Positions 55,713-64,000 of a stretch of 64,000 bases of DNA are shown in pieces. The first letter of the stretch is position 1. The number at the start of each line of letters is the position of its first letter. A program made the translations under genes and the position numbers. Source of the stretch: Amycolatopsis vastitatis (GTDB lineage Bacteria; Actinomycetota; Actinomycetes; Mycobacteriales; Pseudonocardiaceae); the NCBI RefSeq assembly GCF_002234595.1, contig NZ_NMUL01000012.1:496001-560000 (forward strand), given 5' to 3'. The notes under the pieces were generated by a model, which saw nothing but the letters and a program-made list of their open reading frames with translations, was not told the DNA's origin and made no database searches.

Positions 55713-56351
55713 ATGCACAGCACGAAGCTCACCCGCGCCTGGTTCGCGGTCACCGCACTGGTCGCCCTGACCGGCCTGGTCGTCCAGGTGATCGCGACCG
55801 CGGGCGACACCTCCGGCCGCTTCACGACGGTCGCGGGACGGGTGGCGAACCTGTTCTGCTTCTTCACGATCGACTCGAACCTGCTGGTCATCGCGACGTC
55901 GGCGCTGGTCGCTTTCGGCTCGGCGCGGGGCGCGCTGTTCCGGGTGCTCTGGCTCGACGCGCTGGCCGGCATCATCGTGACCGGCATCGTCTACCAGGTC
56001 GCCCTCGCCGGCCTGTACGACCTGCACGGCCTCGCGTTCTTCGCCGACACGATGCTGCACAAGGTGACGCCGATCCTCTTCGTGCTCGGCTGGCTCCTGG
56101 TCGGCCCGCGCGGGCCCTTCACGTGGCGCACTGTCTGGTGGTCGCTGGCCTACCCGCTGGCGTGGCTCGCCTTCACGCTCCCCCGTGGCGCGCTCACCGG
56201 CTTCTACCCGTACCCGTTCGTCGACGCGGGCGCCCTCGGCTACGTCCAGGTGACGGTGAACTGCGTCTTCATCGGGCTCTTCTTCGCCGCGCTCGGCGCG
56301 GGCGCCTTCCTGTACGACCGCCGGTTCGCCCGGCTAGGGTCGGGCCTATGA
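55713..56351 (+). CDS. Pr6Pr-family membrane protein
   Basis: A 212-residue protein with six membrane helices resembling the Pr6Pr family (FTTVAGRVANLFCFFTIDSN, MLHKVTPILFVLGWLLVGPR, YPYPFVD). No activity is known. TATCGT ends seven bases before the ATG, suggesting a leaderless transcript. Its stop overlaps the next gene (ATGA). Confidence 0.8.
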   Translation: MHSTKLTRAWFAVTALVALTGLVVQVIATAGDTSGRFTTVAGRVANLFCFFTIDSNLLVIATSALVAFGSARGALFRVLWLDALAGIIVTGIVYQVALAGLYDLHGLAFFADTMLHKVTPILFVLGWLLVGPRGPFTWRTVWWSLAYPLAWLAFTLPRGALTGFYPYPFVDAGALGYVQVTVNCVFIGLFFAALGAGAFLYDRRFARLGSGL

Positions 56352-56971
56352 CGGCGATCGTGCAGAACCTGGTGACCTCCGGCGTCTTCCGGCTCGACGG
56401 CGGCAGCTGGGACGTCGACAACAACGTGTGGGTCGTGGGCGACGACACGGCGGTGATCGTCATCGACGCGGCGCACGACGCGAAGGCGATCGAGAACGTC
56501 GTCGGCGACCGGAAGCTGGCCGCGATCGTCTGCACCCACGCGCACAACGACCACGTCAACGCCGCGCCGCAGCTCGCCGAAGCGACCGGCGCGCCGATCC
56601 TGCTGCACCCGGACGACCGCGTCCTCTGGGACCAGACCCACCCGGACCGCGCGCCGGACCGCGAGCTGGAGGACGGCCAGACGATCACCATCGCGGGCAC
56701 CGCGCTGCGCGTCATCCACACGCCGGGTCACGCGCCGGGCGCGGTCTGCCTGTACGCCGAAGAACTCGGCGTGCTGTTCACCGGCGACACGCTCTTCCAC
56801 GGCGGCCCCGGCGCCACCGGACGGTCCTATTCGGACTATCCCACCATCGTGCAGTCGATCCGCGAGAAGCTGTTCACGCTCCCGAACGCCACGAAGGTCC
56901 ACACCGGACACGGCGAGGGCACGACGATCAGTGCCGAGAAGGCCGCTTCGGACGGTTGGGACCAGCCTTAA
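56348..56971 (+). CDS. metallo-beta-lactamase-fold hydrolase
   Basis: A 207-residue glyoxalase II-like hydrolase. Zinc ligands: THAHNDHVN (HXHXDH), HTPGHAPG, FTGDTLF and the final histidine in HTGHGEGT. In actinobacteria this subgroup often sits by mycothiol-dependent formaldehyde dehydrogenase and may hydrolyse mycothiol thioesters; that gene is not here. It is coupled to the Pr6Pr gene. Confidence 0.85.
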   Translation: MTAIVQNLVTSGVFRLDGGSWDVDNNVWVVGDDTAVIVIDAAHDAKAIENVVGDRKLAAIVCTHAHNDHVNAAPQLAEATGAPILLHPDDRVLWDQTHPDRAPDRELEDGQTITIAGTALRVIHTPGHAPGAVCLYAEELGVLFTGDTLFHGGPGATGRSYSDYPTIVQSIREKLFTLPNATKVHTGHGEGTTISAEKAASDGWDQP

Positions 56972-57483
56972 GAGGTGTGCTTCCGGGCGACGAGGGCGAA
57001 CTCCTCGATCGCCCGGTCGAAGGCGGCGCCGGCTTCCCGGACCGGTGTGGGCAGGAACCTCCGGTCGAACTTCCCGTCGTCGTCGAACTCCCACCGGGTG
57101 TGGTGGAGTTCCATCTCCTTCTTGCGGAGCACGTTCGCCTGCTCGACCAGCTCGTCCGGCCCGCTCATCACGAGCAGCCCGTAGCACGCGCGCATGTCGG
57201 TGCGAGCCGTGTAGTACGCGTCTTCGAACTCGATCTCCCGCTGCGCGTCGGTTTCGGCCTCCTTGGCCAGGTTCCGGCGGCGGTGGATCACGTTGATGTC
57301 GATGATGTGCTTGCGCGCCCGTGTCGCGGCTTCGATCAGGCCCGCACAGCGGTCGGCACGGTCCTGCCGCAGCTTGGCCCGCCGCGCCGCGTTGAGCTTC
57401 AGCGGCTCGACCAGCGCTCCCAGCGTCACACCGGCCAGCGAGGCGACGGCAGCGACGATCGCGGCGCTGACCGCCGTCAGCAC
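56968..57483 (-). CDS. hypothetical protein with N-terminal membrane helix
   Basis: A 171-residue protein: one N-terminal helix (LTAVSAAIVAAVASLAGVTL), a basic LKLNAARRAKLRQDRADR stretch, and a long, highly charged helical cytoplasmic domain ending FALVARKHTS. Function unknown. GTG 57481-57483 follows GAGG and overlaps the DUF309 stop. It converges with the hydrolase gene by a 4-nt overlap. Confidence 0.65.
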   Translation of the reverse strand: MLTAVSAAIVAAVASLAGVTLGALVEPLKLNAARRAKLRQDRADRCAGLIEAATRARKHIIDINVIHRRRNLAKEAETDAQREIEFEDAYYTARTDMRACYGLLVMSGPDELVEQANVLRKKEMELHHTRWEFDDDGKFDRRFLPTPVREAGAAFDRAIEEFALVARKHTS

Positions 57484-57947
57484 GTCAACCTCGGCGGCGC
57501 CGGCGACACGCGTACGCGCTGCTTCGCCTCGTCGGCCAAGCTGCGCGCCCATTCCTGCAGGCCGGCGACGTCGATGCCGTGCGGCGGCTCGCTCCGGAAC
57601 GGCTCGATGTTCGCCGCGCCCCGCTCCAGCAGCGACACCGCGCCGACGTTGTTGCCGCGCGCGGCGTGCGTCAGGCCGACGGCGAGCTGTGCGAGGCCGC
57701 GCCAGAGTTCGCGGTCCGGCTGGTACACGCTGGTCTTCCAGGCGTCCTCGAAGACCTCGTGCGCGTGGAACGGCTTGCCGTCGTCGAGCAGCCGCTGCGC
57801 CTCCGCAAGCGTTTGCGCCGGGGTGCGGACGACGCCTTCCGGCTGGCGCTCGACGCCGTCGGAGCCGTACGGCAACGGCCGCCCGAGCCCGTCGCGCGGC
57901 CGTGCGTTGCGTGCCCGTCCCTCGTCGTCCCGGTCGCGGCGGCTCAT
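57477..57947 (-). CDS. DUF309 protein
   Basis: A 156-residue protein with a charged, disordered N-terminal 45 residues and the DUF309 core: LLDDGKPFHAHEVFEDAWK, WRGLAQLAVGLTHAARGN. The HAHEVFE helix is the family hallmark; activity unknown. ATG 57945-57947 was chosen over an upstream ATG because the extra residues look untranslated. Confidence 0.85.
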   Translation of the reverse strand: MSRRDRDDEGRARNARPRDGLGRPLPYGSDGVERQPEGVVRTPAQTLAEAQRLLDDGKPFHAHEVFEDAWKTSVYQPDRELWRGLAQLAVGLTHAARGNNVGAVSLLERGAANIEPFRSEPPHGIDVAGLQEWARSLADEAKQRVRVSPAPPRLTC

Positions 57948-57991
57948 ACCCTCAGATCCTGCCACGGGCCCGGCAGGTAGTCTGGTGACTC

Positions 57992-59431
57992 GTGCGTTTC
58001 CTCGACGGCCACCGGCCCGCCCACGACCTGACCTACGACGACGTGTTCCTGCTGCCGAACCGTTCGGACGTGGAGTCCCGCTTCGACGTCGACCTGTCCA
58101 CCGCGGACGGCACCGGCGCGACCATCCCGATCGTGGTCGCGAACATGACCGCGGTCGCCGGCCGCCGGATGGCCGAGACCGTCGCCCGCCGCGGCGGCCT
58201 GGTGGTGCTGCCCCAGGATGTCGACAGCCACGCCGTCGCCGAGATCGTCGGCTGGGTGAAGAGCCGCCACACCGTGTGGGACACCCCGCTGGTGCTCACC
58301 GGCGGTGACGCCGTCGCCGACGCCCTCAACCTGGTCCACAAGCGGGCGCACGGCGCTGTCGTCGTCGTGGACGGCGAAGGCCGCCCGGTCGGCATCGTCG
58401 ACGAAGCGGCCTGCGCGGGCGTCGACCGCTTCGCGCGGCTCGCCGACGTCGCGCAGCCTCCGGCCGTCGCGGTCCCGCTGACCACCCCGGCGCGCGAGGT
58501 GTTCGAGCTGCTCAATGGCCACGGCGCCCACCTGGCGCTCGGCCTGGACGCCGACGGCCGCCTCGCCGGCGTCCTGACCGCTGTCGGGGCGCTGCGCGCG
58601 GAGATCTACACCCCGGCCGTCGACGACGCGGGCAAGCTGCGCGTCGCGGCCGCGGTCGGCGTCAACGGCGATGTCGCGGGGAAGGCCGAAGCCGTCCTGA
58701 AGGCCGGCGTCGACGTGCTGGTCGTCGACACCGCGCACGGGCACCAGGAGAAGATGATCGCCGCGCTGAAGGCCGTCCGGTCGGTGTCGCCGCGGGTCCC
58801 GGTGGTCGCCGGGAACGTGGTCACCGCCGAGGGCACGCGCGACCTGATCCAGGCCGGCGCCGACGTCGTCAAGGTCGGTGTCGGGCCGGGCGCGATGTGC
58901 ACCACCCGGATGATGACCGGCGTGGGCCGCCCGCAGTTCTCCGCGGTCGCCGACTGCGCGGCCGCCGCGCGTGAGCTGGGCAAGCACGTCTGGGCCGACG
59001 GTGGGGTCCGCCACCCGCGCGACGTCGCGCTGGCGCTGGCCGCCGGCGCGTCCGCGGCGATGGTCGGCTCGTGGTTCGCCGGCACCTACGAATCCCCCGG
59101 TGACCTGCGGTTCGACGAGCAGGGGCGGCCGTACAAGGAGTCGTTCGGCATGGCGTCGAAGCGCGCGGTCGGCGCCCGGACGCGCACGGACAACTCGTTC
59201 GACCGGGCGCGCAAGGCGCTGTTCGAGGAGGGCATCTCGTCGTCGCGGATGGCGCTCGACCCGCAGCGCCCGGGTGTCGAGGACCTGCTGGACTCGATCG
59301 GCTCCGGCGTGCGCTCTTCCTGCACTTACGCGGGTGCGCGGACGCTCGAGGAGTTCCACGAACGCGCGCTGCTGGGCGTCCAGTCGGCGGCCGGGTTCGC
59401 CGAAGGCCGTCCTCTCCCCGCAGGCTGGTAA
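57992..59431 (+). CDS. guaB1: GuaB1-type GMP reductase / IMPDH-related protein
   Basis: A 479-residue (beta-alpha)8 barrel enzyme with two inserted CBS modules (about 95-210). The catalytic loop GPGAMCTTRMM carries C303, and ANMTAVAGRRMAE is at the barrel start. Mycobacterial GuaB1 was shown to be a GMP reductase regulated through its CBS domains, although often annotated IMP dehydrogenase. Its GTG is 45 bases from the divergent DUF309 start. Confidence 0.88.
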   Translation: MRFLDGHRPAHDLTYDDVFLLPNRSDVESRFDVDLSTADGTGATIPIVVANMTAVAGRRMAETVARRGGLVVLPQDVDSHAVAEIVGWVKSRHTVWDTPLVLTGGDAVADALNLVHKRAHGAVVVVDGEGRPVGIVDEAACAGVDRFARLADVAQPPAVAVPLTTPAREVFELLNGHGAHLALGLDADGRLAGVLTAVGALRAEIYTPAVDDAGKLRVAAAVGVNGDVAGKAEAVLKAGVDVLVVDTAHGHQEKMIAALKAVRSVSPRVPVVAGNVVTAEGTRDLIQAGADVVKVGVGPGAMCTTRMMTGVGRPQFSAVADCAAAARELGKHVWADGGVRHPRDVALALAAGASAAMVGSWFAGTYESPGDLRFDEQGRPYKESFGMASKRAVGARTRTDNSFDRARKALFEEGISSSRMALDPQRPGVEDLLDSIGSGVRSSCTYAGARTLEEFHERALLGVQSAAGFAEGRPLPAGW

Positions 59432-62400
59432 TCAGCCCGCGCAGCAGACGTGTTCCGACCACTCCGGAACGTGCCACCAGTGCTGTTTCTCCGCCGATCG
59501 GGCCGCGGGCGCCACCTCGGTGGCCGCCCGCCGGCCCGGCTGGTTCCGGTAGGGCGCCAGCAACTCGCCGACCGTGCGCAGCACCCCGCCGACCATCACG
59601 GTACGGACGTTCGCGGCCGCCTTGATGTCCTGCAACGGGTTGCCGCTGACGAGCGACAGATCGGCGTACGCACCACGCTTGAGCACACCGATCCGGTCCT
59701 GAAGCCCCAGCCACCGCGCCGGGTTGCGGGTGGCGGTCGTGAGGGCCTCGTACGGCGTGAACCCGAACGCGACCATGGCCCGCAGGTTCTGGTGGGTGGA
59801 GACGGCGACGTTGTCCAACGGGGAGTCCGTGCCGGTGACCACGAACCCGCCCGCCCGGTGGATCCGCAGCACCATGTCGACGTTCCCGGCGAGGACCTGG
59901 CGCAGGTACGCGTTCTCCGGGTTGCCCGCGGTGTCCGCCGTGGTCTTGAGCAGCTGGTATTCCCACGGCGGGAACAGGACCTCGGTGCGCTCGTCGGTCA
60001 CGAGCGACTTGTCGTCCGCGTACAACGCCCTGGAGGTGAACAACGTCGGCGTGATCGACATCCCGGAGCGGGTGAACAGGGCGACCGCGTCCTGGTACGA
60101 CCGGCCGATCCGGCTGACGGTGTGCGAGTACCCGAGCCGGTTGGTGGCCCCGGTGTGCTCCATCGCGTCCATGCCGATGTTCGCCGCCGGGTACAGGTAG
60201 TGCGACGACAGCGGGATGCCCGCCCGGTGCGCGGCCCGGACCACCGCCTGCTGGTAGGCCACGGGAAGCCGGACGTACGTCTTGATCATGTCGTACTCCA
60301 GCTCGACCGCGCGGGACAGCTCCAGGTTCAGCTGCTCGGGCGAGAGGGTCGGCCGCATGAAGTTGTAGTAGATCCGGGAGCCGTCGATGGCTTCCCCGGT
60401 GCCGAAGTACCTTGGCCCGACGCGGTTTCCGGACTCCAGGGCCTCGCGCGTCTCCAGCATCTGGTACACCGGGTCGCCGGGCGAGCGGGTCGTGGTGATG
60501 CCGTAGGACAGCCACAGTCTGCCCTGCCGGTCACCCCACTGCCTGCCGCGCAGGTGCCAGTGGTTGTGGATGTCGACGAGCCCGGGCATGGCGGTCAGGT
60601 CGTGCGCGCCGACGGTCCCGGGTGCGTCCCGATGCGGCCGGACGTCGGCGATCCGGCCACCGTCGACGACGATGTCGACGTCCCGCCGCAGTGTCCGGGC
60701 GATGCCGTCCCACGCCGCGCCGACGTAGATGACGGTCGGGCGCGGCGGGCGCGGCCGGGCCCAGGTGAAGTCGAGCCGGATCGTGCGCGGTTCGCCGCCG
60801 GTGATCTTCTGGGCCTTGAGCTGCCCCTTCGACAAGTACACGAGCGTGTCGTTCCCTTGCCACGCAAGGGAGTCCGTGACGTCGTGGGTGACCTGCCGCG
60901 GCGCCCCGATCAGCCGTCCGGTGCCGTCGACCGGGGCGATCCAGGCGACGCTCTCGACCGTGAACGCCAGGTACCGGCCGTCGGGTGACCACAGTGGACC
61001 GTCGTCGCCGCGGGTGGCGAGCGAACGGAACGGCATCGGCTCGGCGTAGCGGAGTTCGTGGGTCTTGAGGTCAACCGTGAGGATCTGGCTCGTGCCTTCG
61101 CGGTACCGCCGCGAGTACGGCTTCACCGCGGCCAGTGCGATGACCGACCCATCAGGCGACCAGGTGGGTCTGCCCGGCATGAACAGCGGTGGCGTCACCT
61201 GCTGGGCGGCGGCCGTGGCCACGTCGTAGATCCACGTGGCGCCGTCCTGGTCGGCGTACGCGATCCGGCCGCCGTCCGGCGACCATCGCGGCGCGACCTG
61301 GGCGCCCGCCAGCTGCGTGAGGACGGTGTCCTGGCCGGTGCCGAGGTCACGCAGCCACAGGTCGGCGGTGCCGAGCCGGTCGCTCGTGTAGAGCAGCTTT
61401 GTCCCGTCCGGGTGGAAGTCCGGGTCGGAGTTGAAGTAGCCGTCGCCGATCAGCCGCTGCGGCCGGCCACCACCGGCCGCGACGACGTAGATCGCGTTGA
61501 GGGCCCGGAACGCGATCCGCTTGCCGTCGGAAGACACCACCGGACCGGCGATGCCCCGGACGGGCTTCGGCGCGGGCGAGTCCAGGTCACGGACCCGCCT
61601 CCGGTAGGCACGCGGTGCCGTGGACACGCCTGCTTCGAACGGGATGTCCTTGACGGCGCCGGACTGGTCGCGCCGCCGGAGGTGCCCGTCGGCGGTGTAG
61701 AGCACAGTGGATCCGGACCAGTTCGCGGCGAAGCCGAAGACGTCCTCACCCTTGGTCAGCTGCTGGTCGCCGAGCATGAGGTCCGCCTCGGCGCCACGGA
61801 GCCGCAGGTAGCTGGGCTGCCCGCCGGGACCGAACGCGGGGCCGTAGAACTTGTCGGCGCCGCTCGCGGTGACCAGGCGAGTGCGGGCGCCCGTGGCCAG
61901 GGTGACGACGTCGATGGCGGTGTCGTTCACGGTGAAGACGATCTTCGTGCCGTCGGCCGACCACCGCGGCGACGCCTCTTCGTCCGGGGTGGACACCACC
62001 GTGCTGATCGCTCCGGAGGCGACGTCCAGCAGGTGGATGCCGTAGCTGCCGTCCCGGTCGCCGCTGAAGGCGATCTTGGCGCCGTCCGGTGAGAACACGG
62101 GCTCCCGGTGGTCGAACCGCCCGCTGGTGAGCTTGCGGAGCGTGCCACCGGCGACATCGATGATGTACAGGTGGAAGTTGCCGTCGCGGTAGGACTGGAA
62201 CGCGATCCGGCGGCCGTCCGGCGACCAGGTCGGGAGCGTGGCGTCCTGCAGGTCGTCGGTGAGCCGCCGGGCGCGACCCCCTGCGGCGGGCAGCACCCAG
62301 ATTCCGGTGACCAGGTCGACCGCGATCCACCGGCCGTCCGGCGACAGCGCGGCGGACATGTTCGTGCCCTCCCGCAGCACCACGCCGTCCGATCCGGCGT

Positions 62401-62515
62401 CCGGCCGGACGTCCGGTTCGGCCTCGGCGACCCCCGCCCCGGCCACGGTCAGCGCGGCGGCGGCTGCACCACTTCGGACGAGAAGCTCACGACGGGAAAG
62501 ATTTTCCGGCCCCAT
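59432..62515 (-). CDS. Tat-exported PD40 beta-propeller amidohydrolase
   Basis: A 1027-residue protein. A twin-arginine signal (SRRELLVRSG, then a hydrophobic core to about residue 32) starts at ATG 62513-62515. Residues about 50-600 hold repeated PD40/WD40-like blades (TWSPDGRRIAFQS, VFSPDGAKIAFSG, RWSPDGGRIAYAD). Residues about 620-1000 are an amidohydrolase with HXH in VDIHNHWHLRG, a second-site HTGATNRLG segment and GTDSPLDNV supplying the aspartate. Probably a periplasmic-side metal hydrolase of unknown substrate. CATAGT ends seven bases before the ATG. Its stop abuts the guaB1 stop without any gap. Confidence 0.87.
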   Translation of the reverse strand: MGPENLSRRELLVRSGAAAAALTVAGAGVAEAEPDVRPDAGSDGVVLREGTNMSAALSPDGRWIAVDLVTGIWVLPAAGGRARRLTDDLQDATLPTWSPDGRRIAFQSYRDGNFHLYIIDVAGGTLRKLTSGRFDHREPVFSPDGAKIAFSGDRDGSYGIHLLDVASGAISTVVSTPDEEASPRWSADGTKIVFTVNDTAIDVVTLATGARTRLVTASGADKFYGPAFGPGGQPSYLRLRGAEADLMLGDQQLTKGEDVFGFAANWSGSTVLYTADGHLRRRDQSGAVKDIPFEAGVSTAPRAYRRRVRDLDSPAPKPVRGIAGPVVSSDGKRIAFRALNAIYVVAAGGGRPQRLIGDGYFNSDPDFHPDGTKLLYTSDRLGTADLWLRDLGTGQDTVLTQLAGAQVAPRWSPDGGRIAYADQDGATWIYDVATAAAQQVTPPLFMPGRPTWSPDGSVIALAAVKPYSRRYREGTSQILTVDLKTHELRYAEPMPFRSLATRGDDGPLWSPDGRYLAFTVESVAWIAPVDGTGRLIGAPRQVTHDVTDSLAWQGNDTLVYLSKGQLKAQKITGGEPRTIRLDFTWARPRPPRPTVIYVGAAWDGIARTLRRDVDIVVDGGRIADVRPHRDAPGTVGAHDLTAMPGLVDIHNHWHLRGRQWGDRQGRLWLSYGITTTRSPGDPVYQMLETREALESGNRVGPRYFGTGEAIDGSRIYYNFMRPTLSPEQLNLELSRAVELEYDMIKTYVRLPVAYQQAVVRAAHRAGIPLSSHYLYPAANIGMDAMEHTGATNRLGYSHTVSRIGRSYQDAVALFTRSGMSITPTLFTSRALYADDKSLVTDERTEVLFPPWEYQLLKTTADTAGNPENAYLRQVLAGNVDMVLRIHRAGGFVVTGTDSPLDNVAVSTHQNLRAMVAFGFTPYEALTTATRNPARWLGLQDRIGVLKRGAYADLSLVSGNPLQDIKAAANVRTVMVGGVLRTVGELLAPYRNQPGRRAATEVAPAARSAEKQHWWHVPEWSEHVCCAG

Positions 62516-62617
62516 GCGGCCAACTATGCCCAGCCCCGGATCGACCGTATAGCGGCCGAGCGGGTTTTTCACCGGCTATCCGGCAACAGCGGAAACGGTT
62601 GCCGGGCCGGTGACTGC

Positions 62618-62665
62618 GGTCGTGAGTGCGTAACAGTGTTAGAACACTGTTACGCACTCACGACC
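62618..62665. repeat. 23-bp-arm palindrome (copy 2 of a dispersed element)
   Basis: Perfect 23-base arms (62618-62640 and 62643-62665) around AG, the same core AACAGTGTT-AG-AACACTGTT as copy 1 at 28497-28542. Compared with copy 1, AGTGAGAA becomes AGTGCGTA in one arm, with the matching changes in the other arm. It lies between the phoH stop and the amidohydrolase promoter. Confidence 0.85.
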
Positions 62666-62675
62666 GGGCGCAGGG

Positions 62676-64000
62676 TCAGCCGTGGTCCTCCAGCATCTCG
62701 GTGACCAGGGCCGCGATCGGCGACCGCTCCGAGCGCGTCAGCGTGACGTGCGCGAACAGCGGGTGCCCCTTCAGCTTCTCGATCACCGCCGAGACGCCGT
62801 CGTGCCGCCCGACACGCAAGTTGTCACGCTGGGCGACGTCGTGCGTGAGCACCACCCGCGACGCCGTGCCGAGCCGCGAAAGCACCGTGAGCAGGACGTT
62901 GCGCTCCAGCGACTGCGCCTCGTCGACGATCACGAACGTGTCGTGCAGCGAGCGGCCGCGGATGTGCGTCAGCGGGAGCACCTCGAGCATGCCGCGGTCG
63001 AAGACCTCGTCGAGGACGTCCTGGCTGACCAGCGCGCCGAGGGTGTCGAACACCGCCTGCGCCCACGGCTGCATCTTCTCGCTCTCGGACCCGGGCAGGT
63101 AGCCCAGGTCCTGGCCGCCGACCGCGTAGACCGGCCGGAACACCACGACCTTGCGGTGCTGACGGCGTTCCATCACCGCCTCGAGGCCGGCGCAGAGGGC
63201 GAGCGCCGACTTGCCGGTGCCTGCCCGGCCGCCCAGCGACACGATCCCGACGTCGGAGTCGAGCAGCAGGTCGAGCGCGACGCGCTGCTCGGCGCTGCGG
63301 CCGTGCAGGCCGAACGCCTCGCGGTCGCCCCGGACCAGCCGGATGCGCTTGTCCGCCGTGATCCGCCCCAGCGCGCTGGAGGTGCCCGCGAGCAGCCGCA
63401 GCCCGGTGTGGCAGGGCAGCTCGGCGAGCTCGTCCATGCCGTATTCGACCGGGTCGACGGTGCTGCCGCCGAACAACGTGTCGAGCACGTCCTGCTCGAC
63501 GTCGACGTCCGCCATGCCGGTCCAGCCCGACGGCGTCACTTCCTGCGCGCGGTACTCGTCCGCCTCGAGACCGACGGCCCCGGCCTTGACCCGCAGCGGG
63601 ATGTCCTTCGTCACCAGCGTGACCGCCGCGTTCTCCGCCGCCAGGTTGAGCGCGCAGGCGAGGATGCGGTGGTCGTTGGAGTCGGTCCGGAACCCGGACG
63701 GGAGCACCGACGGGTCCGAGTGGTTCAGCTCCACCTGCAGCGTGCCGCCGTGGTCCCCGATCGGGAGCGGCGCGTCGAGCCTGCCGTACTGCCGGCGCAG
63801 GTCGTCGAGCATGCGCAGGGATTCCCGGGCGAACCAGCCCAGCTCCGGGTGGTGGCGCTTCGCCTCCAGTTCACTGATGACGACCAGCGGAAGCACGACG
63901 GCGTGCTCGGCGAACCGAGTGACCGCCCACGGGTCCGAAAGGAGGACCGACGTGTCGAGCACGTACATGTGCTGCTGGGATTCGGGCGAGGTCGAGGCTT
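62676..64000 (-). CDS. phoH2: PIN-PhoH protein (PhoH2), probably cut by the window edge
   Basis: At least 430 residues: an N-terminal PIN RNase domain (VLDTSVLLSDPWAV, acidic SELEAKRHH, NDHRILACALNLA) and a PhoH ATPase domain with Walker A GGRAGTGKSAL and Walker B FVIVDEAQS. Mycobacterial PhoH2 unwinds and cleaves RNA. An ATG exists at 63966-63968, but it lacks a ribosome site and the frame stays open to the right edge; homologs extend further N-terminally, so the start is probably outside. No antitoxin partner can be seen within the window. Confidence 0.9.
   Translation of the reverse strand, partial: ASTSPESQQHMYVLDTSVLLSDPWAVTRFAEHAVVLPLVVISELEAKRHHPELGWFARESLRMLDDLRRQYGRLDAPLPIGDHGGTLQVELNHSDPSVLPSGFRTDSNDHRILACALNLAAENAAVTLVTKDIPLRVKAGAVGLEADEYRAQEVTPSGWTGMADVDVEQDVLDTLFGGSTVDPVEYGMDELAELPCHTGLRLLAGTSSALGRITADKRIRLVRGDREAFGLHGRSAEQRVALDLLLDSDVGIVSLGGRAGTGKSALALCAGLEAVMERRQHRKVVVFRPVYAVGGQDLGYLPGSESEKMQPWAQAVFDTLGALVSQDVLDEVFDRGMLEVLPLTHIRGRSLHDTFVIVDEAQSLERNVLLTVLSRLGTASRVVLTHDVAQRDNLRVGRHDGVSAVIEKLKGHPLFAHVTLTRSERSPIAALVTEMLEDHG

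Noticed and set aside
57992..59431. Inosine-5'-monophosphate dehydrogenase (GuaB)
   Set aside because: The sequence type is GuaB1, whose mycobacterial counterpart is a GMP reductase; a separate guaB2 is expected elsewhere.

Overview
The window is high-G+C actinobacterial chromosome: nearly every third codon position is G or C, GTG and TTG starts are common, and WhiB2, mycothiol (MshB), LpqW, PIN-PhoH and GuaB1 are all present. Gene order matches three separate mycobacterial neighbourhoods recalled from the M. tuberculosis map: manB/DUF3499/metallopeptidase/whiB2; typA/lpqW/mshB; and ychF/DUF6542/ispH/lipid-droplet protein/xseA/xseB/glpX/fum/phoH. Together with the intergenic palindromes this suggests a Pseudonocardiales member such as Amycolatopsis, but genus cannot be proved from the sequence alone. 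It is core chromosome: I see no insertion sequence, prophage, tRNA, rRNA or CRISPR array.

Layout. 1-7.6 kb: GDP-mannose/envelope sugar genes (SIS protein, Trm112-like, phosphomannomutase), DUF3499, a metallopeptidase-family protein without HEXXH, a giant GT2 membrane glycosyltransferase, WhiB2 and a site-2 protease. 7.6-9.7 kb: mshB and two downstream genes. 9.7-17 kb: an oligopeptide ABC importer (fused double ATPase facing the permease operon, dppA-dppB-dppC and an extra dppB copy). 17-21.1 kb: lpqW and typA. 21.2-23 kb: a putative iron box in front of a 49-residue Cys-rich protein, a YciI-like protein, and trpS behind a Trp-Trp leader peptide and attenuator. 23-28.5 kb: NUDIX hydrolase, OmpR-type two-component system and a divergent LolA-like/ABC export operon. 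28.5-32.4 kb: thiBPQ thiamine importer behind a TPP riboswitch. 32.4-34.2 kb: pterin dehydratase, two tiny membrane proteins and a HEPN/nucleotidyltransferase module. 34.2-44.6 kb: ychF, Ada-AlkA fusion, sbcCD, rmuC, DUF6542, ispH. 44.7-53.4 kb: xseAB operon, glpX, secreted S1 protease, ferredoxin reductase, fumarase, DNA ligase. 53.4-64 kb: a 21-bp tandem repeat, S53 protease, small enzymes, guaB1, a Tat-exported PD40-amidohydrolase and PIN-PhoH.

Regulatory sequence is the richest part: a ribosome-mediated Trp attenuator, a TPP riboswitch with a visible Shine-Dalgarno sequestering stem, a DmdR/IdeR-like iron box, a palindromic operator covering the -10 and start codon of the toxin-antitoxin-like operon, OmpR-type direct repeats, and a dispersed palindrome present twice with compensatory base-pair changes. 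Several genes appear leaderless, with a -10-like hexamer 6-8 nt before the start codon.
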